Shown here: positions 50,301-60,034 of the stretch, in pieces | Layout: each line of letters opens with the position of its first letter | How positions within the stretch are numbered: position 1 is the stretch's first letter | Source of the DNA: Pythium myriotylum | Lineage: Eukaryota; Oomycota; Peronosporomycetes; Pythiales; Pythiaceae | Reading direction: 5' to 3' | Assembly: GCA_023091665.1 (NCBI GenBank) | Contig: JALJCQ010000041.1 | Span: 153,864 to 217,863 of the forward strand | Length of the DNA: 64,000 nt | Position numbers and translations under genes: made by a program | Notes under the pieces: generated by a model | Databases searched by the model: none | Seen by the model: only the letters and a program-made list of their open reading frames with translations | What the model was told of the DNA's origin: nothing

Positions 50301-51969
50301 CAGCGAAATGAAGGGCGCTCCTTCCAGATGAATCTTGCAGCTCCGTCTTTGCTCCATGCTTCAACAATACTTCACAGGTCGATGTGTGTCCACGTCCTGC
50401 AGCGAGCATAAGTCCAGTGACTCCTTTGTCTCCTTGTTCGTCAATATTTGCGCCGTGATTGATGAGAGCTTCCACAAAAGATGGATTGCTGCTGTTTGCA
50501 GCGTCGATGAGTATCGAACCGCCGATGGGCAGGTTGAACTGTTGCTTGGGATCCGAGCCAGCTTCGAGTAGGATGTGAATCATTCTTGCAGACGAAGATC
50601 CAGCTGCTGCGAGTGCAGCGAACCCGTGTTGATCGCGCAGATGCACGTTTGCTTTTCTTCGCACAAGAAGATCGACTATCTCCTCAAACCCCTTCACAAC
50701 TGCAACCATCAAAGGAGTTATACCGTTGACCTGTGCCAAGTCGATTTCAGCCCCGGCATCGAGTAAGAATTTGATGACGCCACAGTGTCCACCATTGGCT
50801 GCATGCCACAACGCTGAGCAGCCATTTCTGTCCACAAGATTGACTTCAGCGTTGGCTTCAATGAGCCCACGTACTATATCGAGGTGTCCTTCGGCCGATG
50901 CATGCATCAGGGGTGTTGCACCATTATTCGCATCCCTGGAGCTGAGATCCAATCGATCGGCGCCTCTAGCGATGAGAAGCTCAACAACACCAGAGAAACC
51001 ATGGCGCGAGGCCACAGACAACGGCGTAAATCCTTCGCGCTCGGCGGCAGCGAGCACTGAGGCCAATGCGTCAACTTGCCCCATATCAATCAATGCTTGA
51101 ATCATTGCGTTGACAAATTCTCTATCACCATATTGGCATGCTAGGAGGAACGCAGTGGACCCCTTGTCATCTTGAACCGTCGCATTGCCGCCTGCACATA
51201 TCAGCCGCGAGGCGACCTCAGCATGTCCCCCTACAGCACAGCGGTGGAGAGCACTTTGGTGGCTCAGATCGAGTTGATTCACGCGCGCGCCATGATCGAG
51301 CAAAATGTCGACAACGTCGGTGTGGCCATAACCTGATGCGTAATGTAGCGGCGTGGCCCCGTTCAAGTCAGTGGACTCCACGTCGGCGCCAAACGCAAGT
51401 AGATACTGGATGACTCGGCTGTGGCCAAACATCGCTGCGACAAGAAGCGCATCCAACCCCTCATCAGTCTTGTAGTGGATGTCGGATTCGAGTTCGATGA
51501 GGTAGATCACGACTTCCAAGTGGCCGTTTCTGGCTGCAGCCATCAGTGGCATTTCTCCTCCCATGCTAGCCGTCGTGAGCAAGGCCTGGATAATGGAGCT
51601 GGCATCCAGCGCCAGGAGGGCCTCGACGATTGCGACGACAATCTCGATTTGGCCGGAATCGCACGCTCTCGCAAACGGCGTAAAGCCGCTGCAGTCTTGG
51701 TGAAGCACGTTTGCGCCTCCACGAATGAGTCGAGGAACCTGCTCTGCTTGATTTCTTGCCACCGCGATCGCCAGCGCCAACGTCGGATTCCCACCCGGTG
51801 CTTCGATGTCGATCGTGCGGCCGGACGGTTCGCCGATGTCGCTTGAATGCTCACGTGTCGAGTCCATTTCTAGGGGGAATCTTTCCGTAGAGGCCGAGGG
51901 GTATGGTGGAGGAGATTTGAGTTGTGAGGAGTGGGAGCGATCGCGATTTTCGGCGTGCACGGCAGCCAA
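47374..51969 (-). CDS. Ankyrin-pseudokinase-TKL kinase protein, 1531 aa
   Basis: A single long exon. Residues about 55-620 are ankyrin repeats (GxTPLxxA...G.xxVVxxLL units, roughly sixteen). About 690-960 is a kinase-like domain whose catalytic loop reads HGHLHGDI (near 775) with CGL in place of DFG, so it should be a pseudokinase. About 1115-1400 is a complete TKL kinase: GGFGEV (near 1125), VVVKK, HRDLKCNN (near 1228), DFG (near 1247), APE (near 1276). A Ser/Asp/Glu-rich tail follows. The layout suggests ankyrin sensing or docking, a regulatory pseudokinase and an active kinase. The 3' 1.2 kb is almost identical to that of the gene at 55286. An alternative start is the ATG at 51867 (MDSTREHSS). 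Confidence 0.88.
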   Translation of the reverse strand: MAAVHAENRDRSHSSQLKSPPPYPSASTERFPLEMDSTREHSSDIGEPSGRTIDIEAPGGNPTLALAIAVARNQAEQVPRLIRGGANVLHQDCSGFTPFARACDSGQIEIVVAIVEALLALDASSIIQALLTTASMGGEMPLMAAARNGHLEVVIYLIELESDIHYKTDEGLDALLVAAMFGHSRVIQYLLAFGADVESTDLNGATPLHYASGYGHTDVVDILLDHGARVNQLDLSHQSALHRCAVGGHAEVASRLICAGGNATVQDDKGSTAFLLACQYGDREFVNAMIQALIDMGQVDALASVLAAAEREGFTPLSVASRHGFSGVVELLIARGADRLDLSSRDANNGATPLMHASAEGHLDIVRGLIEANAEVNLVDRNGCSALWHAANGGHCGVIKFLLDAGAEIDLAQVNGITPLMVAVVKGFEEIVDLLVRRKANVHLRDQHGFAALAAAGSSSARMIHILLEAGSDPKQQFNLPIGGSILIDAANSSNPSFVEALINHGANIDEQGDKGVTGLMLAAGRGHTSTCEVLLKHGAKTELQDSSGRSALHFAVERGNIDTVRILVRSGIDVNIEDNNGMTALQRAAFEGRFEMVELLESAPGNRAFSATDSCGVWPVHALLEFYDRFDAVHSDLKVNPPWYVDASEIEEYPGAERYTHPHAVISEGTWMGSNVTLVRPDLHNPICECPPARQKYCVKMGFVQAVDTWMPLRHPHVLKLYGACHRGPPLLVVEHAQGTLRSYLLEHPDKVWSTLHQAALGLQYLHERGVYHGHLHGDIIKFSNDGMPKICGLDPFTRTNVKDDLRLRWLPSEGLKGEVMTPEVDMHSFGMCIIEAVSGDVPYAAEVALGANVSDLLGNNRLPVRHKGFCDRAWELVKSLCGCTYERISIGTLVEELETLVDEHSQKQTANPSGKSLVTLDDISARLDSACALDQLHPDRMQANLLAELKRIVVSVTQNDEPDLSHSFLRRCFALVDRFALHLEGRRLLDEPQRHSSSRQHGKKMMSLHVDLERLLDEQQSTLRTTFRAWRGEWSRLLATEQQLFSEELENVSRSQDVETQAEQLSCMLFEITKHRNYYGTISHEVTRNATIKIIDILGGPLPDWFFPWYEVALATSKPFSKGGFGEVYRGKWMGSHVVVKKCIAFDQKVFVREVELWFKLDHPHVVKLFGACHVGQKFFVAEWAEHGQLDTYLARNKKLGRSVMWQKLHEAALGLRYLHVRGIIHRDLKCNNILVGRDETAKITDFGLSSPSEQSDDVVVTQTFGNARWAAPEVLAGGMPSYASDVFSFGMSIVEAVTGRVPYAETRDRSVVAASVAAGDFLVRPRCFERDDHWTLVTRCCAFDPAERVDMDEVIATLSTFADEEVHRHHNEILLGSKSESVVREPETILESTKEESMLVSKASRRDSQGAPANDLSTILTSMREVGEVDIAPESPDLFISDASRRESHALEAGDHESSHGWSAMSHIYEAQSSMAEVEEDGLSGATVYYSAWSHDEKPKARDVDSNASTASTSTASTSLDSPSASGA

Positions 51970-53026
51970 CGCACTTCTCCGACTAGTTCAGCTGGTTGCG
52001 CCATCGTCCTGCAGTCCTCCAGTGTGAGAGGTGTGTTCAGCGGAGAGACGATCTTTCTATTAGTGGGTACTATGAGTCCAACGCCAACAAGTTCTTCAAT
52101 AAGTTCTTGACGGATGGCGTCCTCTCGCTCGGACCCACCATGGTTGGGTTGATGAACGCTCGTCACGTCTTCATGGCATCCAGTTGACCCGTATCAACCC
52201 AAGAAGAAGAAACACAGTGTGTGTGTGCGGGGGGGGGGGGGGGGGGGGGGTCGTTTTTAAAGCGCTTAACCCTAGAATACTGTACACCTTAAACCTTGAA
52301 TCGCATCGGATGGGCGAGGAAGTCGATAAGAGAGTCAAGCCTGTAGGTGGGGCTGATCATCGACCACAGTCGCTCCTCTTCCACCCATGTTGATCCCGAG
52401 CCAAACTGAACCCATCCGCTCCTGTTTTAAAATCTGGAAGAAGTGCGGGAGAAGACTCCTCTGCCATCGAGGACTGCGATTCTCCCATGAGATCTGGTTC
52501 GGTGGCGCTGGGTTCTCTTGACCAACAAGCTGGTCACGAGTTGCGCGAACCCAGCAAGTTCAAGTTGCCGCATCCTCTGCGGGTCGCACAGTAATCTGGC
52601 GAAATGCAGAAAGCAGGTTGCTCTTTGACGACGCAGACGGTCCCGAACCCGCCCGTTCAAAAACGATTTCCGACTCATCTCCGTGATGTCCACTCACACT
52701 TCTGGAGGACTTTGTTCGCCGCACGTTCAAACAAAAAGGCGGCCAATGACGACTGCCCCGGCAGCCAGGTGGCTGTCGAACTCCATATTTACGAGACTAG
52801 GACAACATCAACGATGAGATCCAGTGAGAAACCGACGGTGGGCGTCGCTGTCGCACCGCACGACAGTGATACCCACCGACGATTTCTCATTTCGTGCAGC
52901 GGGCACGTGATGGGTTGACTAAAGGCTCCGAGCAAGTCCACCCCCGCCCTCTTGGCCAAGGCTCGCGTGCTTCGTCGTCCATTCCCCATTCCTCCTCCTC
53001 ACAGCTTTATCAACCCGACACGAGAC
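51970..53026. other. Divergent intergenic region between kinase genes
   Basis: Contains a G22 run (52229-52250). No gene was recognised. Confidence 0.5.
52229..52250. repeat. Poly-G homopolymer (G22)
   Basis: A run of 22 G preceded by (GT)n. Confidence 0.9.
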
Positions 53027-54778
53027 ATGGCCGACGCCGTCAAAGCCACCGCCAAGCTCGTCGCGAACGCCACGCACGTGCCCGTGCTCGCCGACGTAGT
53101 CGACCTGCTCCTCGCGCTCTCCGACCTCGTGGCCGAACTCCGAGGAAGCCGCGGCATGTGCGAAGCGCTGGTCGCAGACATGGACAAGCTACTGCCACAG
53201 CTCACACGCATGGTTCAGAACAAGAACATCCGAGTCAAGGCGGCGCTGGAAGACTACAAGGAGCTGCTCGTTAAGATGCGCGACTTTCTCGAGATCCATT
53301 TGCAGAAGGACACGCTTACACGACTCGCGAGCCATTGGAACGTCAAGGAGAAGATCAAGGCTTTCTACAACGATCGGGACCGCATCGTCGAGCGCATGGG
53401 GCTCGATTTCCAAGAAGAGTCGGCCGACCGCCACGTGGTCGTGACGAATCGCATCGACCAGATCATGGAGCGCGAGAAGCGCATCGAGAAGCAGGCCGCG
53501 GAAGAGTTCGACGAGCTCAAGGTCCTTATTACCGACTCGTTCGACGCGCTGCGCCAGAATGTCACGGCCGACATCTCTGCCGTGCTGGGCGGCGAAGTGC
53601 TTACAACGCTCACCGACATCAAGTACCAGCTCAAGTACAACAAAGCACAGTCCGAGAGCGACCAGAAGTTCCTCACAGAAGTGTTCAAGAAAGCCACCGA
53701 GGCCGCCAACGTCAATGCCGTGCCGTCGCTCTCAGTGTGGTACATCTCACGCGCCGACATCCGCTTCGAGACGAGTCCGTTCGCGGCCGGCACGGCTCGT
53801 ACTCTCCATCTCGGCACGCTGAGCTCCGGTGCTAAGGTGGCTGTCAAGGTCGTGGACGCCACCGAAGACAACAGTGTCAAGGACGATTGGTTCAAGAACG
53901 AGGTCGACCGCTGGTATCCGCTGCGCCACCCGAACGTTCTTCCACTCTACGGTGCGTGTCACCTCACGACGCCACGTCTCTTCGTGATGGCCCACGCGGA
54001 GAAGGGCAACTTCCGCGAGTTCCTTCCGAAGCACCGCCACCTCATGTGGAAGCTCTTCCTCGACGTGGCCCACGGCCTCGCCTACCTACACAACCGGTCA
54101 CCGCCTCTCGTGCACGCTAACTTGAAGTGCAGCAACTTGCTGGTGCTGGCCGACGGCACGGGCGTCGTGTCCGACTTTGCGTTCGCGTTCGCTCGCGCAG
54201 ACTCCAACTTGTCCGAGCAAGTGCAAGCGCCGTCGCTGCGGTGGAAGGCGCCCGAGTGCCTGCAGCTCGGTCCGAACGCCAACCCACGCGTTCAATCGGA
54301 CGTGTACTCGCTCGGGATGTGCGTATACGAGGCGCTGACGGGTCGCGCCCCCTTTGAGAACCTCTCCGATCTCGAGTTTCTCCAGGCTGTGCGCGTACGG
54401 AAGGAGCTGCCAGCGCGGTCTGTCCGGATCTCAGATGAAGAGTGGAGTCTGATCACGGCCATGTGCGCCAACGACTTCCGAGATCGAATCAAGATGGACG
54501 AAGTCATTCGACTGATGAGAGTTCTCGCGGCTCAAGAAAAGGCGCAGCGCGCTGAGCAGCAGTGTCAGTGCGAGCGAGGCAGCTGCAGCGATTGCGGCCG
54601 AGGATTCGCGCGAGAGACCTCGTCCAGCGTGATGTCCACTAGCAAGTCCGACTCGTCGCAGCTCTCCTCATTGCTACACAGCACAATGGACGCATTTCGT
54701 CATCTGGTGGGGCTCGTGTGGGGAGCACGATCCCCACAGATCGAGCATGGAGGTTGCGCGCCAGCTCCGGCCGGGTAG
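53027..54778 (+). CDS. MLKL-like helical-domain pseudokinase, 583 aa
   Basis: A single exon starting MADAVKATAKLVANATHVPV. Residues about 1-130 look like a helical bundle (DLLLALSDLVAELRGSRGMCEAL, ALEDYKELLVKMRDFLEI) and about 140-225 like a charged brace. This resembles the N-terminal domain order of MLKL/HeLo-type proteins. From about 235 there is a TKL-like kinase fold: AVKV lysine (near 271), HPNVLPLYGACH, HANLKCSNLLV (near 361) where HRD would be, DFAFAF (near 381) in place of DFG, and KAPE (near 407). The catalytic Asp and the DFG Gly are lost, so it is probably catalytically dead. The C-terminus has a Cys cluster (CQCERGSCSDCGRG, near 512). It lies between two ankyrin kinases on the opposite strand. 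The MLKL comparison rests on architecture, not on an alignment. Confidence 0.75.
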   Translation: MADAVKATAKLVANATHVPVLADVVDLLLALSDLVAELRGSRGMCEALVADMDKLLPQLTRMVQNKNIRVKAALEDYKELLVKMRDFLEIHLQKDTLTRLASHWNVKEKIKAFYNDRDRIVERMGLDFQEESADRHVVVTNRIDQIMEREKRIEKQAAEEFDELKVLITDSFDALRQNVTADISAVLGGEVLTTLTDIKYQLKYNKAQSESDQKFLTEVFKKATEAANVNAVPSLSVWYISRADIRFETSPFAAGTARTLHLGTLSSGAKVAVKVVDATEDNSVKDDWFKNEVDRWYPLRHPNVLPLYGACHLTTPRLFVMAHAEKGNFREFLPKHRHLMWKLFLDVAHGLAYLHNRSPPLVHANLKCSNLLVLADGTGVVSDFAFAFARADSNLSEQVQAPSLRWKAPECLQLGPNANPRVQSDVYSLGMCVYEALTGRAPFENLSDLEFLQAVRVRKELPARSVRISDEEWSLITAMCANDFRDRIKMDEVIRLMRVLAAQEKAQRAEQQCQCERGSCSDCGRGFARETSSSVMSTSKSDSSQLSSLLHSTMDAFRHLVGLVWGARSPQIEHGGCAPAPAG

Positions 54779-55285
54779 AGCAACTGTCACAAGACACGAT
54801 TTATTCACAGGCGCCATGATTTATACAGAGGAAATGACCGCAGCGAGGTCGCTACACTAGTACTGGTTAGCCTTAGGCGCAGGTACTCGAGAGCAAACGC
54901 TGTGATACGCATGCTTTCCGTGGAAAAGAGAAGAGAAGATTTGATCATCATGTGTAATGTGTCATGGCATTCTTCGAGCTCTTCCGCTTGCGTTAGTTCA
55001 GTTTCAACTGGCACTCTCGCTCGTGTCAGATCCAGTGCGATGCTGTGCAGAAAAGCGTTCAGATCCAACTCTTAAAAATGGATACAACTCATCATCCGTC
55101 AGTCTGGCTCTTCTGTGCGCATGGGCTTTTTCATCGCGACTACAATGCACGGAGAATAATCCCCTGCGCTCATGCACACATGCGAAGATTTACACCTCGT
55201 AAGGAACTTGTGATGATGATTTTAAAGTCTACTGAGTTCAACTAGTGAATCTTAATAGCTAGGCTCAGTCCAAGATTGTTCGTGG
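54779..55285. other. Intergenic, nothing recognised
   Basis: 507 bases between convergent genes. Confidence 0.5.
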
Positions 55286-58200
55286 TCAGGCACCAGGCGC
55301 GGATACTAAACTCTCCGAAGAAAACACGCTCGATGTAGACACGGTCGAGGCATTACTGTCGACGTCTCTGGCCTTCGGTTTCTCGTCGTGAGACCATGCG
55401 CTGTAGTACACGGTGGCACCAGACAGTCCATCCTCCTCGACTTCCGCCATCGAGGACTGCGCCTCGTAGATGTGACTCATCGCGCTCCAGCCATGTGAAG
55501 ACTCATGGTCGCCTGCCTCCAGGGCGTGCGATTCGCGGCAGCTCGCATCGGAGATGAAAAGATCCGGCGACTCCGGAGCAATGTCCACTTCTCCAACTTC
55601 ACGCATGGACGTGAGAATCGTGCTGAGGTCATTAGCTGGCGCCCCTTGCGAGTCGCGTCGACTCGCTTTGGAAACAAGCATGCTTTCTTCCTTCGTCGAT
55701 TCCAATATCGTCTCGGGTTCACGCACGACTGACTCTGACTTGGACCCTAACAAGATCTCGTTGTGGTGGCGGTGAACTTCCTCGTCTGCGAACGTCGACA
55801 GTGTCGCGATCACCTCATCCATGTCCACACGCTCAGCGGGATCAAACGCGCAGCATCTCGTGACCAGCGTCCAGTGGTCATCACGCTCGAAGCATCGTGG
55901 ACGAACAAGAAAGTCCCCGGCGGCCACTGAAGCCGCAACAACACTTCTGTCTCTCGTCTCGGCGTACGGAACTCGCCCTGTCACAGCCTCGACGATGCTC
56001 ATCCCGAATGAGAACACGTCCGACGCATACGACGGCATCCCGCCTGCAAGCACCTCTGGTGCCGCCCAACGCGCGTTCCCGAACGTCTGCGTCACGACAA
56101 CATCATCGCTCTGCTCAGACGGAGAACTCAGTCCAAAGTCGGTGATCTTGGCAGTCTCGTCGCGTCCCACCAAGATGTTGTTGCACTTGAGGTCACGATG
56201 GATGATCCCGCGGACGTGCAAGTACCGCAACCCAAGAGCCGCCTCGTGCAGCTTCTGCCACATCACCGAGCGACCAAGCTTCTTATTTCTCGCGAGGTAC
56301 GTGTCCAGTTGACCGTGCTCGGCCCACTCGGCGACGAAGAACTTCTGGCCCACGTGGCACGCGCCAAAGAGCTTGACGACGTGCGGGTGGTCGAGCTTGA
56401 ACCAGAGCTCGACTTCGCGCACGAACACTTTCTGGTCAAACGCGATGCATTTCTTGACGACGACGTGCGAACCCATCCACTTGCCTCGATAGACTTCACC
56501 GAAGCCGCCTTTGGAGAAGGGTTTGCTGGTGGCGAGAGCGACTTCGTACCACGGAAAGAACCATTCCGGTAGTGGTCCGCCGAGTATGTTGATGATCTTG
56601 GTGGTAGCGTTCCTAGTGACTTCGTGGCTGATCACTCCGTAGCGACTGCGGTGCTTGGTGATCTCAAAGAGCATGGAAGAGAGTATCTCAATACTCCCCT
56701 GATCGACTTTATCAATCATATGGCAGTGAGTCACTGCAACCAGTTCGTCGCGAAAGGCTTTCTGCTGCTGCGTCCAAAAATCGTTCAACTCGTCCCGCCA
56801 GTCGCGTAACTTGTCCGATTGGCCTAATCGCAACTCATGAAGTAAACCTTCAACTTCAACGTAGAGTGACTTCATAGTCGCGACATGCAGTCGCCCCGAC
56901 CAGTATTTCTGCGCGTCGGTGAGCTTACTTCGGGTCGCGAGATGCAGAGCTAGTCGATCAACTGCCGTACAGCAACGTCTCATCAGCCCATGATTGGGAT
57001 CGGCTATCTCTTCCCTTTGGAGCTCGCCCACTATCATTTCCAGTTGGGTAAACAGATTCATCTCGATGGCATCTGTCTTGAGTAAGTCGTTTGCCCACAT
57101 GGACGCCAGACAACCAGTAACAGCGTCAATTGCAACTGAGACTCGTGTGACTGTCGCGTTGTCCTCCTCGTCTGCCAAGGCATCCAGTTCCTCAATGATT
57201 GCGTCCATCGAAAGTCGCTCAGCCGGCTCTCCAACCATACGCTTTACGAGTTCCCATCCTCTGTCGCTGAAGGCATCGTGCCGCGCTGGAAGTTTGGCGT
57301 TCATCACAAGTTTCTTTACGTCAGCGCCAGCTGCAACCTCAGCAGCGTACGGCTGGTCTCCACTCACGGCCTCGACGATGCACATGCCTAATGCATACAC
57401 GTCTGTCTCCGGGGATGGCGCACTCCCAACAAGGATCTCAGGTGATGACCAGTGTTGCGAGTTCGCCGAAGCCACGTTGGTAGAGCTGAATGCCCCCAGG
57501 CCTCCAAGTTTTGGAAGCCCATCGTCGCTGAACGTGACAGCACCACCGTGAAGGTTTCCATGTGATATCCCGCGTTCGTGCAAGTACTGCAGACCCAAGG
57601 CAACCTGGTGAAGCGTTCGCCACGTGCGTTTCGGATATTGTCGCAGATACGATCGAAGCGTCTTCTGGGTGTGTTCTACGACGAAGAACGGTTGGTGTCT
57701 GTGGCACGCGCCGAAGACTTTTAGCACATGAGGGTGGCTGAGCGGGACCCCTTGGTGTACTGCGAAGACAAACATATCCTTTGTGACGCACTTGAGACTC
57801 GGTGACGGCATCTGGTCAATTGCGCGCTGGGCACCAAACAGTGGCTTGAGGAGGGTCACGTTTGAACCAAGCCACGTACCGTCAGAGGCAATGGAGGCAG
57901 GGCCAACAACTTCTTTTGCTGAAGGAGACTTGGTTACAGTTGATGGGTCAATATACCACGACGGGTCTACCCTTGGCGTTGAGATATTTGCTCGGCCATA
58001 GAACTCATAGAGCGAGGCGATCGGCCATACACCATGCGAATCATCATGTCGATGTGGTTCAATGCTCGAGACTCCCTCAAGTAACCCTACCAACTCGAAA
58101 TCTCCCATGAACGCCGCTGTGTAGAGAGCAGTCCAGCCTTCGTTGTCTGTGACATTGGCTTTCGCACCTGCTTGAAGGAGAATTGAGACGATGTTGGCAT

Positions 58201-60034
58201 CCCGGTTTATCACCCCAAGGTGGAGAGCTGTTCGGCCGTCCATGTTCTGCAGATCCTTGTGTGCTTCTCGCTTGAGGAGAATACGGCACATCCCAGCATG
58301 CCCTCTGCTAGATGCCACCATGAGAGCTGTGAAGCCATTGGCACTTTGGACATTGATATCGGCGCCGTGATCCACGAGGGCTTCCACGACGTCCTCGTAG
58401 CCGAATGCAGCAGCATGGATTAGCGCGGTCCCTCCGATGGGCAGGTTGAGCTCTCTAGTAGGATCTGACCCAGCTTCGAGCAAGAGGCGAGTAATTTTTG
58501 CATGGCCGAGCGAAGCCGCAGCGAGAAGTGCCGTGTTCCCGTACCTGTCGAAGAGACTGACGCTTGCCCCCCTACGTAAAAGTATGGCGACTGCCTCTTC
58601 GCGATTGTTTCCAGCTGCTGTCGCCAACGGTGTCGTCCCCTTGATGTCAGGAAAATCGATCGTGGCACCTGCATCCAGCAAGTACTCGATGACAGTACAG
58701 CTGCCTCGAGCAGCGGCCTGCCACAGCGCGGTGCGGTTGTTGGAGTCAGTCAGGTCGGCTTCAGCGCCGTTTTCAACTAGCGTGCGCACAATTTCGAGCT
58801 CTCCCATTGATGAAGCGTACATCAGCGGCGTAGCGTCAGCTGCGTCTCGACAATCCGCGTCGGCTCCATTTGCCACCAACTGCCGCACTACTGACAGGTG
58901 CGTGTTCATGACTGCAGCGATGAGCGCGTCCTTGCCGTCTTCGTTTTTCACTTGCATGTCAGCTCCGTGGAGAATAAGTCTCTCAACAATATCGGGGTGC
59001 CCGGCGGCAGAGGCTTCAATGAGGGGTGTCGTTCCGTCGTGGCGGCCAGTGGACAACATGACTTCCTTGGCTTTGGCGTCTCCCATGTCAACTAAGGCCT
59101 GGATGATTGCTTCCACCACTGCCCCCTTGCCACGTTGACACGCGAGTAGAAATGGAGTATCACCACTGTCCGTCTGGCTTAGGACATTTGCACCTGCGTG
59201 GACGAGCGTTGAGGCAACTTCAGCGTGTCCCCAGAAGGCGCATTGGTGCAATGCAGTTTGCATGTTATGATTCTGGCGATTCACAAATGCACCGGCGCTG
59301 AGCAGAACCTCCACTACGTCGCGATGGTCAAACATGGACGCGTACAGAAGCGCCGACGTTCCGGTCGAGTCGGTTGTCTCAACATTAGCACCAAACGCAA
59401 GTAGATACTGCACGACCTCGGTGTGTCCACGCTGGGCCGCTGCTAAAAGCGCGTCCGCTCCGTTGTCAGTCTTGCGGTGAATATTAGCGCCGAACTCGAT
59501 GAGAAAGTCGACAACTTCCAGGTAGCCGTTCATGGCTGCTGCAATGAGAGGTGTGAGCCCACCTTCGCCAGCTGTTTCCACCAGAGCTGCAATTGTCTCG
59601 GTGGCATTTGATGCCTGGAGAGTCTCGGCGATTGTGATCACGACCCGTGTCTGGCCACTGGCACACGCTCTCGCAAACACCGTGAAGCCGTGATCGTCTT
59701 GGCGAAAAACATTAGCACCGCCGCGGATGAGGCTTGGAATGACGTGAACCTGGCCCCTCGTTATCGCGAGAGCCATTGTTGTCGTACTGCCATCCGCGAC
59801 GGCGTCCACCTCGGCACCGCGGTCCAGCAGCAAGTCAACGATGGCGCTGTGACCATTGGCAGCTGCGTACATCAGTGCGGTGAGCCCATCGTCGTCATGC
59901 CAATCGATATCGTGGATCCGTCCCGAGTTGAGCAGCTCGCGCGTCCCGCACTCATCGCCAACCACAGCGTAGTGGCTCAGCACTAAATGAGGATGGTCGA
60001 GACAAGCTTGCGCGAGCTGTTCAGCGAGGTCCAT
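55286..60034 (-). CDS. Ankyrin-pseudokinase-TKL kinase protein, 1582 aa
   Basis: The same order of domains as the gene at 47374, but with a longer N-terminus (MDLAEQLAQACLDHPHLVLS). Ankyrin units begin near residue 48 (DGLTALMYAAANGHSAIVDLLLDRGAEVD) and run to about 665. The pseudokinase (about 740-1000) has HGNLHGGAV (near 826) and LGG instead of DFG. The kinase (about 1165-1450) has GGFGEV, VVVKK, HRDLKCNN (near 1279), DFG (near 1298) and APE. The part from about 55349 to 56555 is practically identical to 47437-48643, while the ankyrin and pseudokinase parts differ clearly. The tail ends SESLVSAPGA, unlike its sister's. Confidence 0.88.
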   Translation of the reverse strand: MDLAEQLAQACLDHPHLVLSHYAVVGDECGTRELLNSGRIHDIDWHDDDGLTALMYAAANGHSAIVDLLLDRGAEVDAVADGSTTTMALAITRGQVHVIPSLIRGGANVFRQDDHGFTVFARACASGQTRVVITIAETLQASNATETIAALVETAGEGGLTPLIAAAMNGYLEVVDFLIEFGANIHRKTDNGADALLAAAQRGHTEVVQYLLAFGANVETTDSTGTSALLYASMFDHRDVVEVLLSAGAFVNRQNHNMQTALHQCAFWGHAEVASTLVHAGANVLSQTDSGDTPFLLACQRGKGAVVEAIIQALVDMGDAKAKEVMLSTGRHDGTTPLIEASAAGHPDIVERLILHGADMQVKNEDGKDALIAAVMNTHLSVVRQLVANGADADCRDAADATPLMYASSMGELEIVRTLVENGAEADLTDSNNRTALWQAAARGSCTVIEYLLDAGATIDFPDIKGTTPLATAAGNNREEAVAILLRRGASVSLFDRYGNTALLAAASLGHAKITRLLLEAGSDPTRELNLPIGGTALIHAAAFGYEDVVEALVDHGADINVQSANGFTALMVASSRGHAGMCRILLKREAHKDLQNMDGRTALHLGVINRDANIVSILLQAGAKANVTDNEGWTALYTAAFMGDFELVGLLEGVSSIEPHRHDDSHGVWPIASLYEFYGRANISTPRVDPSWYIDPSTVTKSPSAKEVVGPASIASDGTWLGSNVTLLKPLFGAQRAIDQMPSPSLKCVTKDMFVFAVHQGVPLSHPHVLKVFGACHRHQPFFVVEHTQKTLRSYLRQYPKRTWRTLHQVALGLQYLHERGISHGNLHGGAVTFSDDGLPKLGGLGAFSSTNVASANSQHWSSPEILVGSAPSPETDVYALGMCIVEAVSGDQPYAAEVAAGADVKKLVMNAKLPARHDAFSDRGWELVKRMVGEPAERLSMDAIIEELDALADEEDNATVTRVSVAIDAVTGCLASMWANDLLKTDAIEMNLFTQLEMIVGELQREEIADPNHGLMRRCCTAVDRLALHLATRSKLTDAQKYWSGRLHVATMKSLYVEVEGLLHELRLGQSDKLRDWRDELNDFWTQQQKAFRDELVAVTHCHMIDKVDQGSIEILSSMLFEITKHRSRYGVISHEVTRNATTKIINILGGPLPEWFFPWYEVALATSKPFSKGGFGEVYRGKWMGSHVVVKKCIAFDQKVFVREVELWFKLDHPHVVKLFGACHVGQKFFVAEWAEHGQLDTYLARNKKLGRSVMWQKLHEAALGLRYLHVRGIIHRDLKCNNILVGRDETAKITDFGLSSPSEQSDDVVVTQTFGNARWAAPEVLAGGMPSYASDVFSFGMSIVEAVTGRVPYAETRDRSVVAASVAAGDFLVRPRCFERDDHWTLVTRCCAFDPAERVDMDEVIATLSTFADEEVHRHHNEILLGSKSESVVREPETILESTKEESMLVSKASRRDSQGAPANDLSTILTSMREVGEVDIAPESPDLFISDASCRESHALEAGDHESSHGWSAMSHIYEAQSSMAEVEEDGLSGATVYYSAWSHDEKPKARDVDSNASTVSTSSVFSSESLVSAPGA

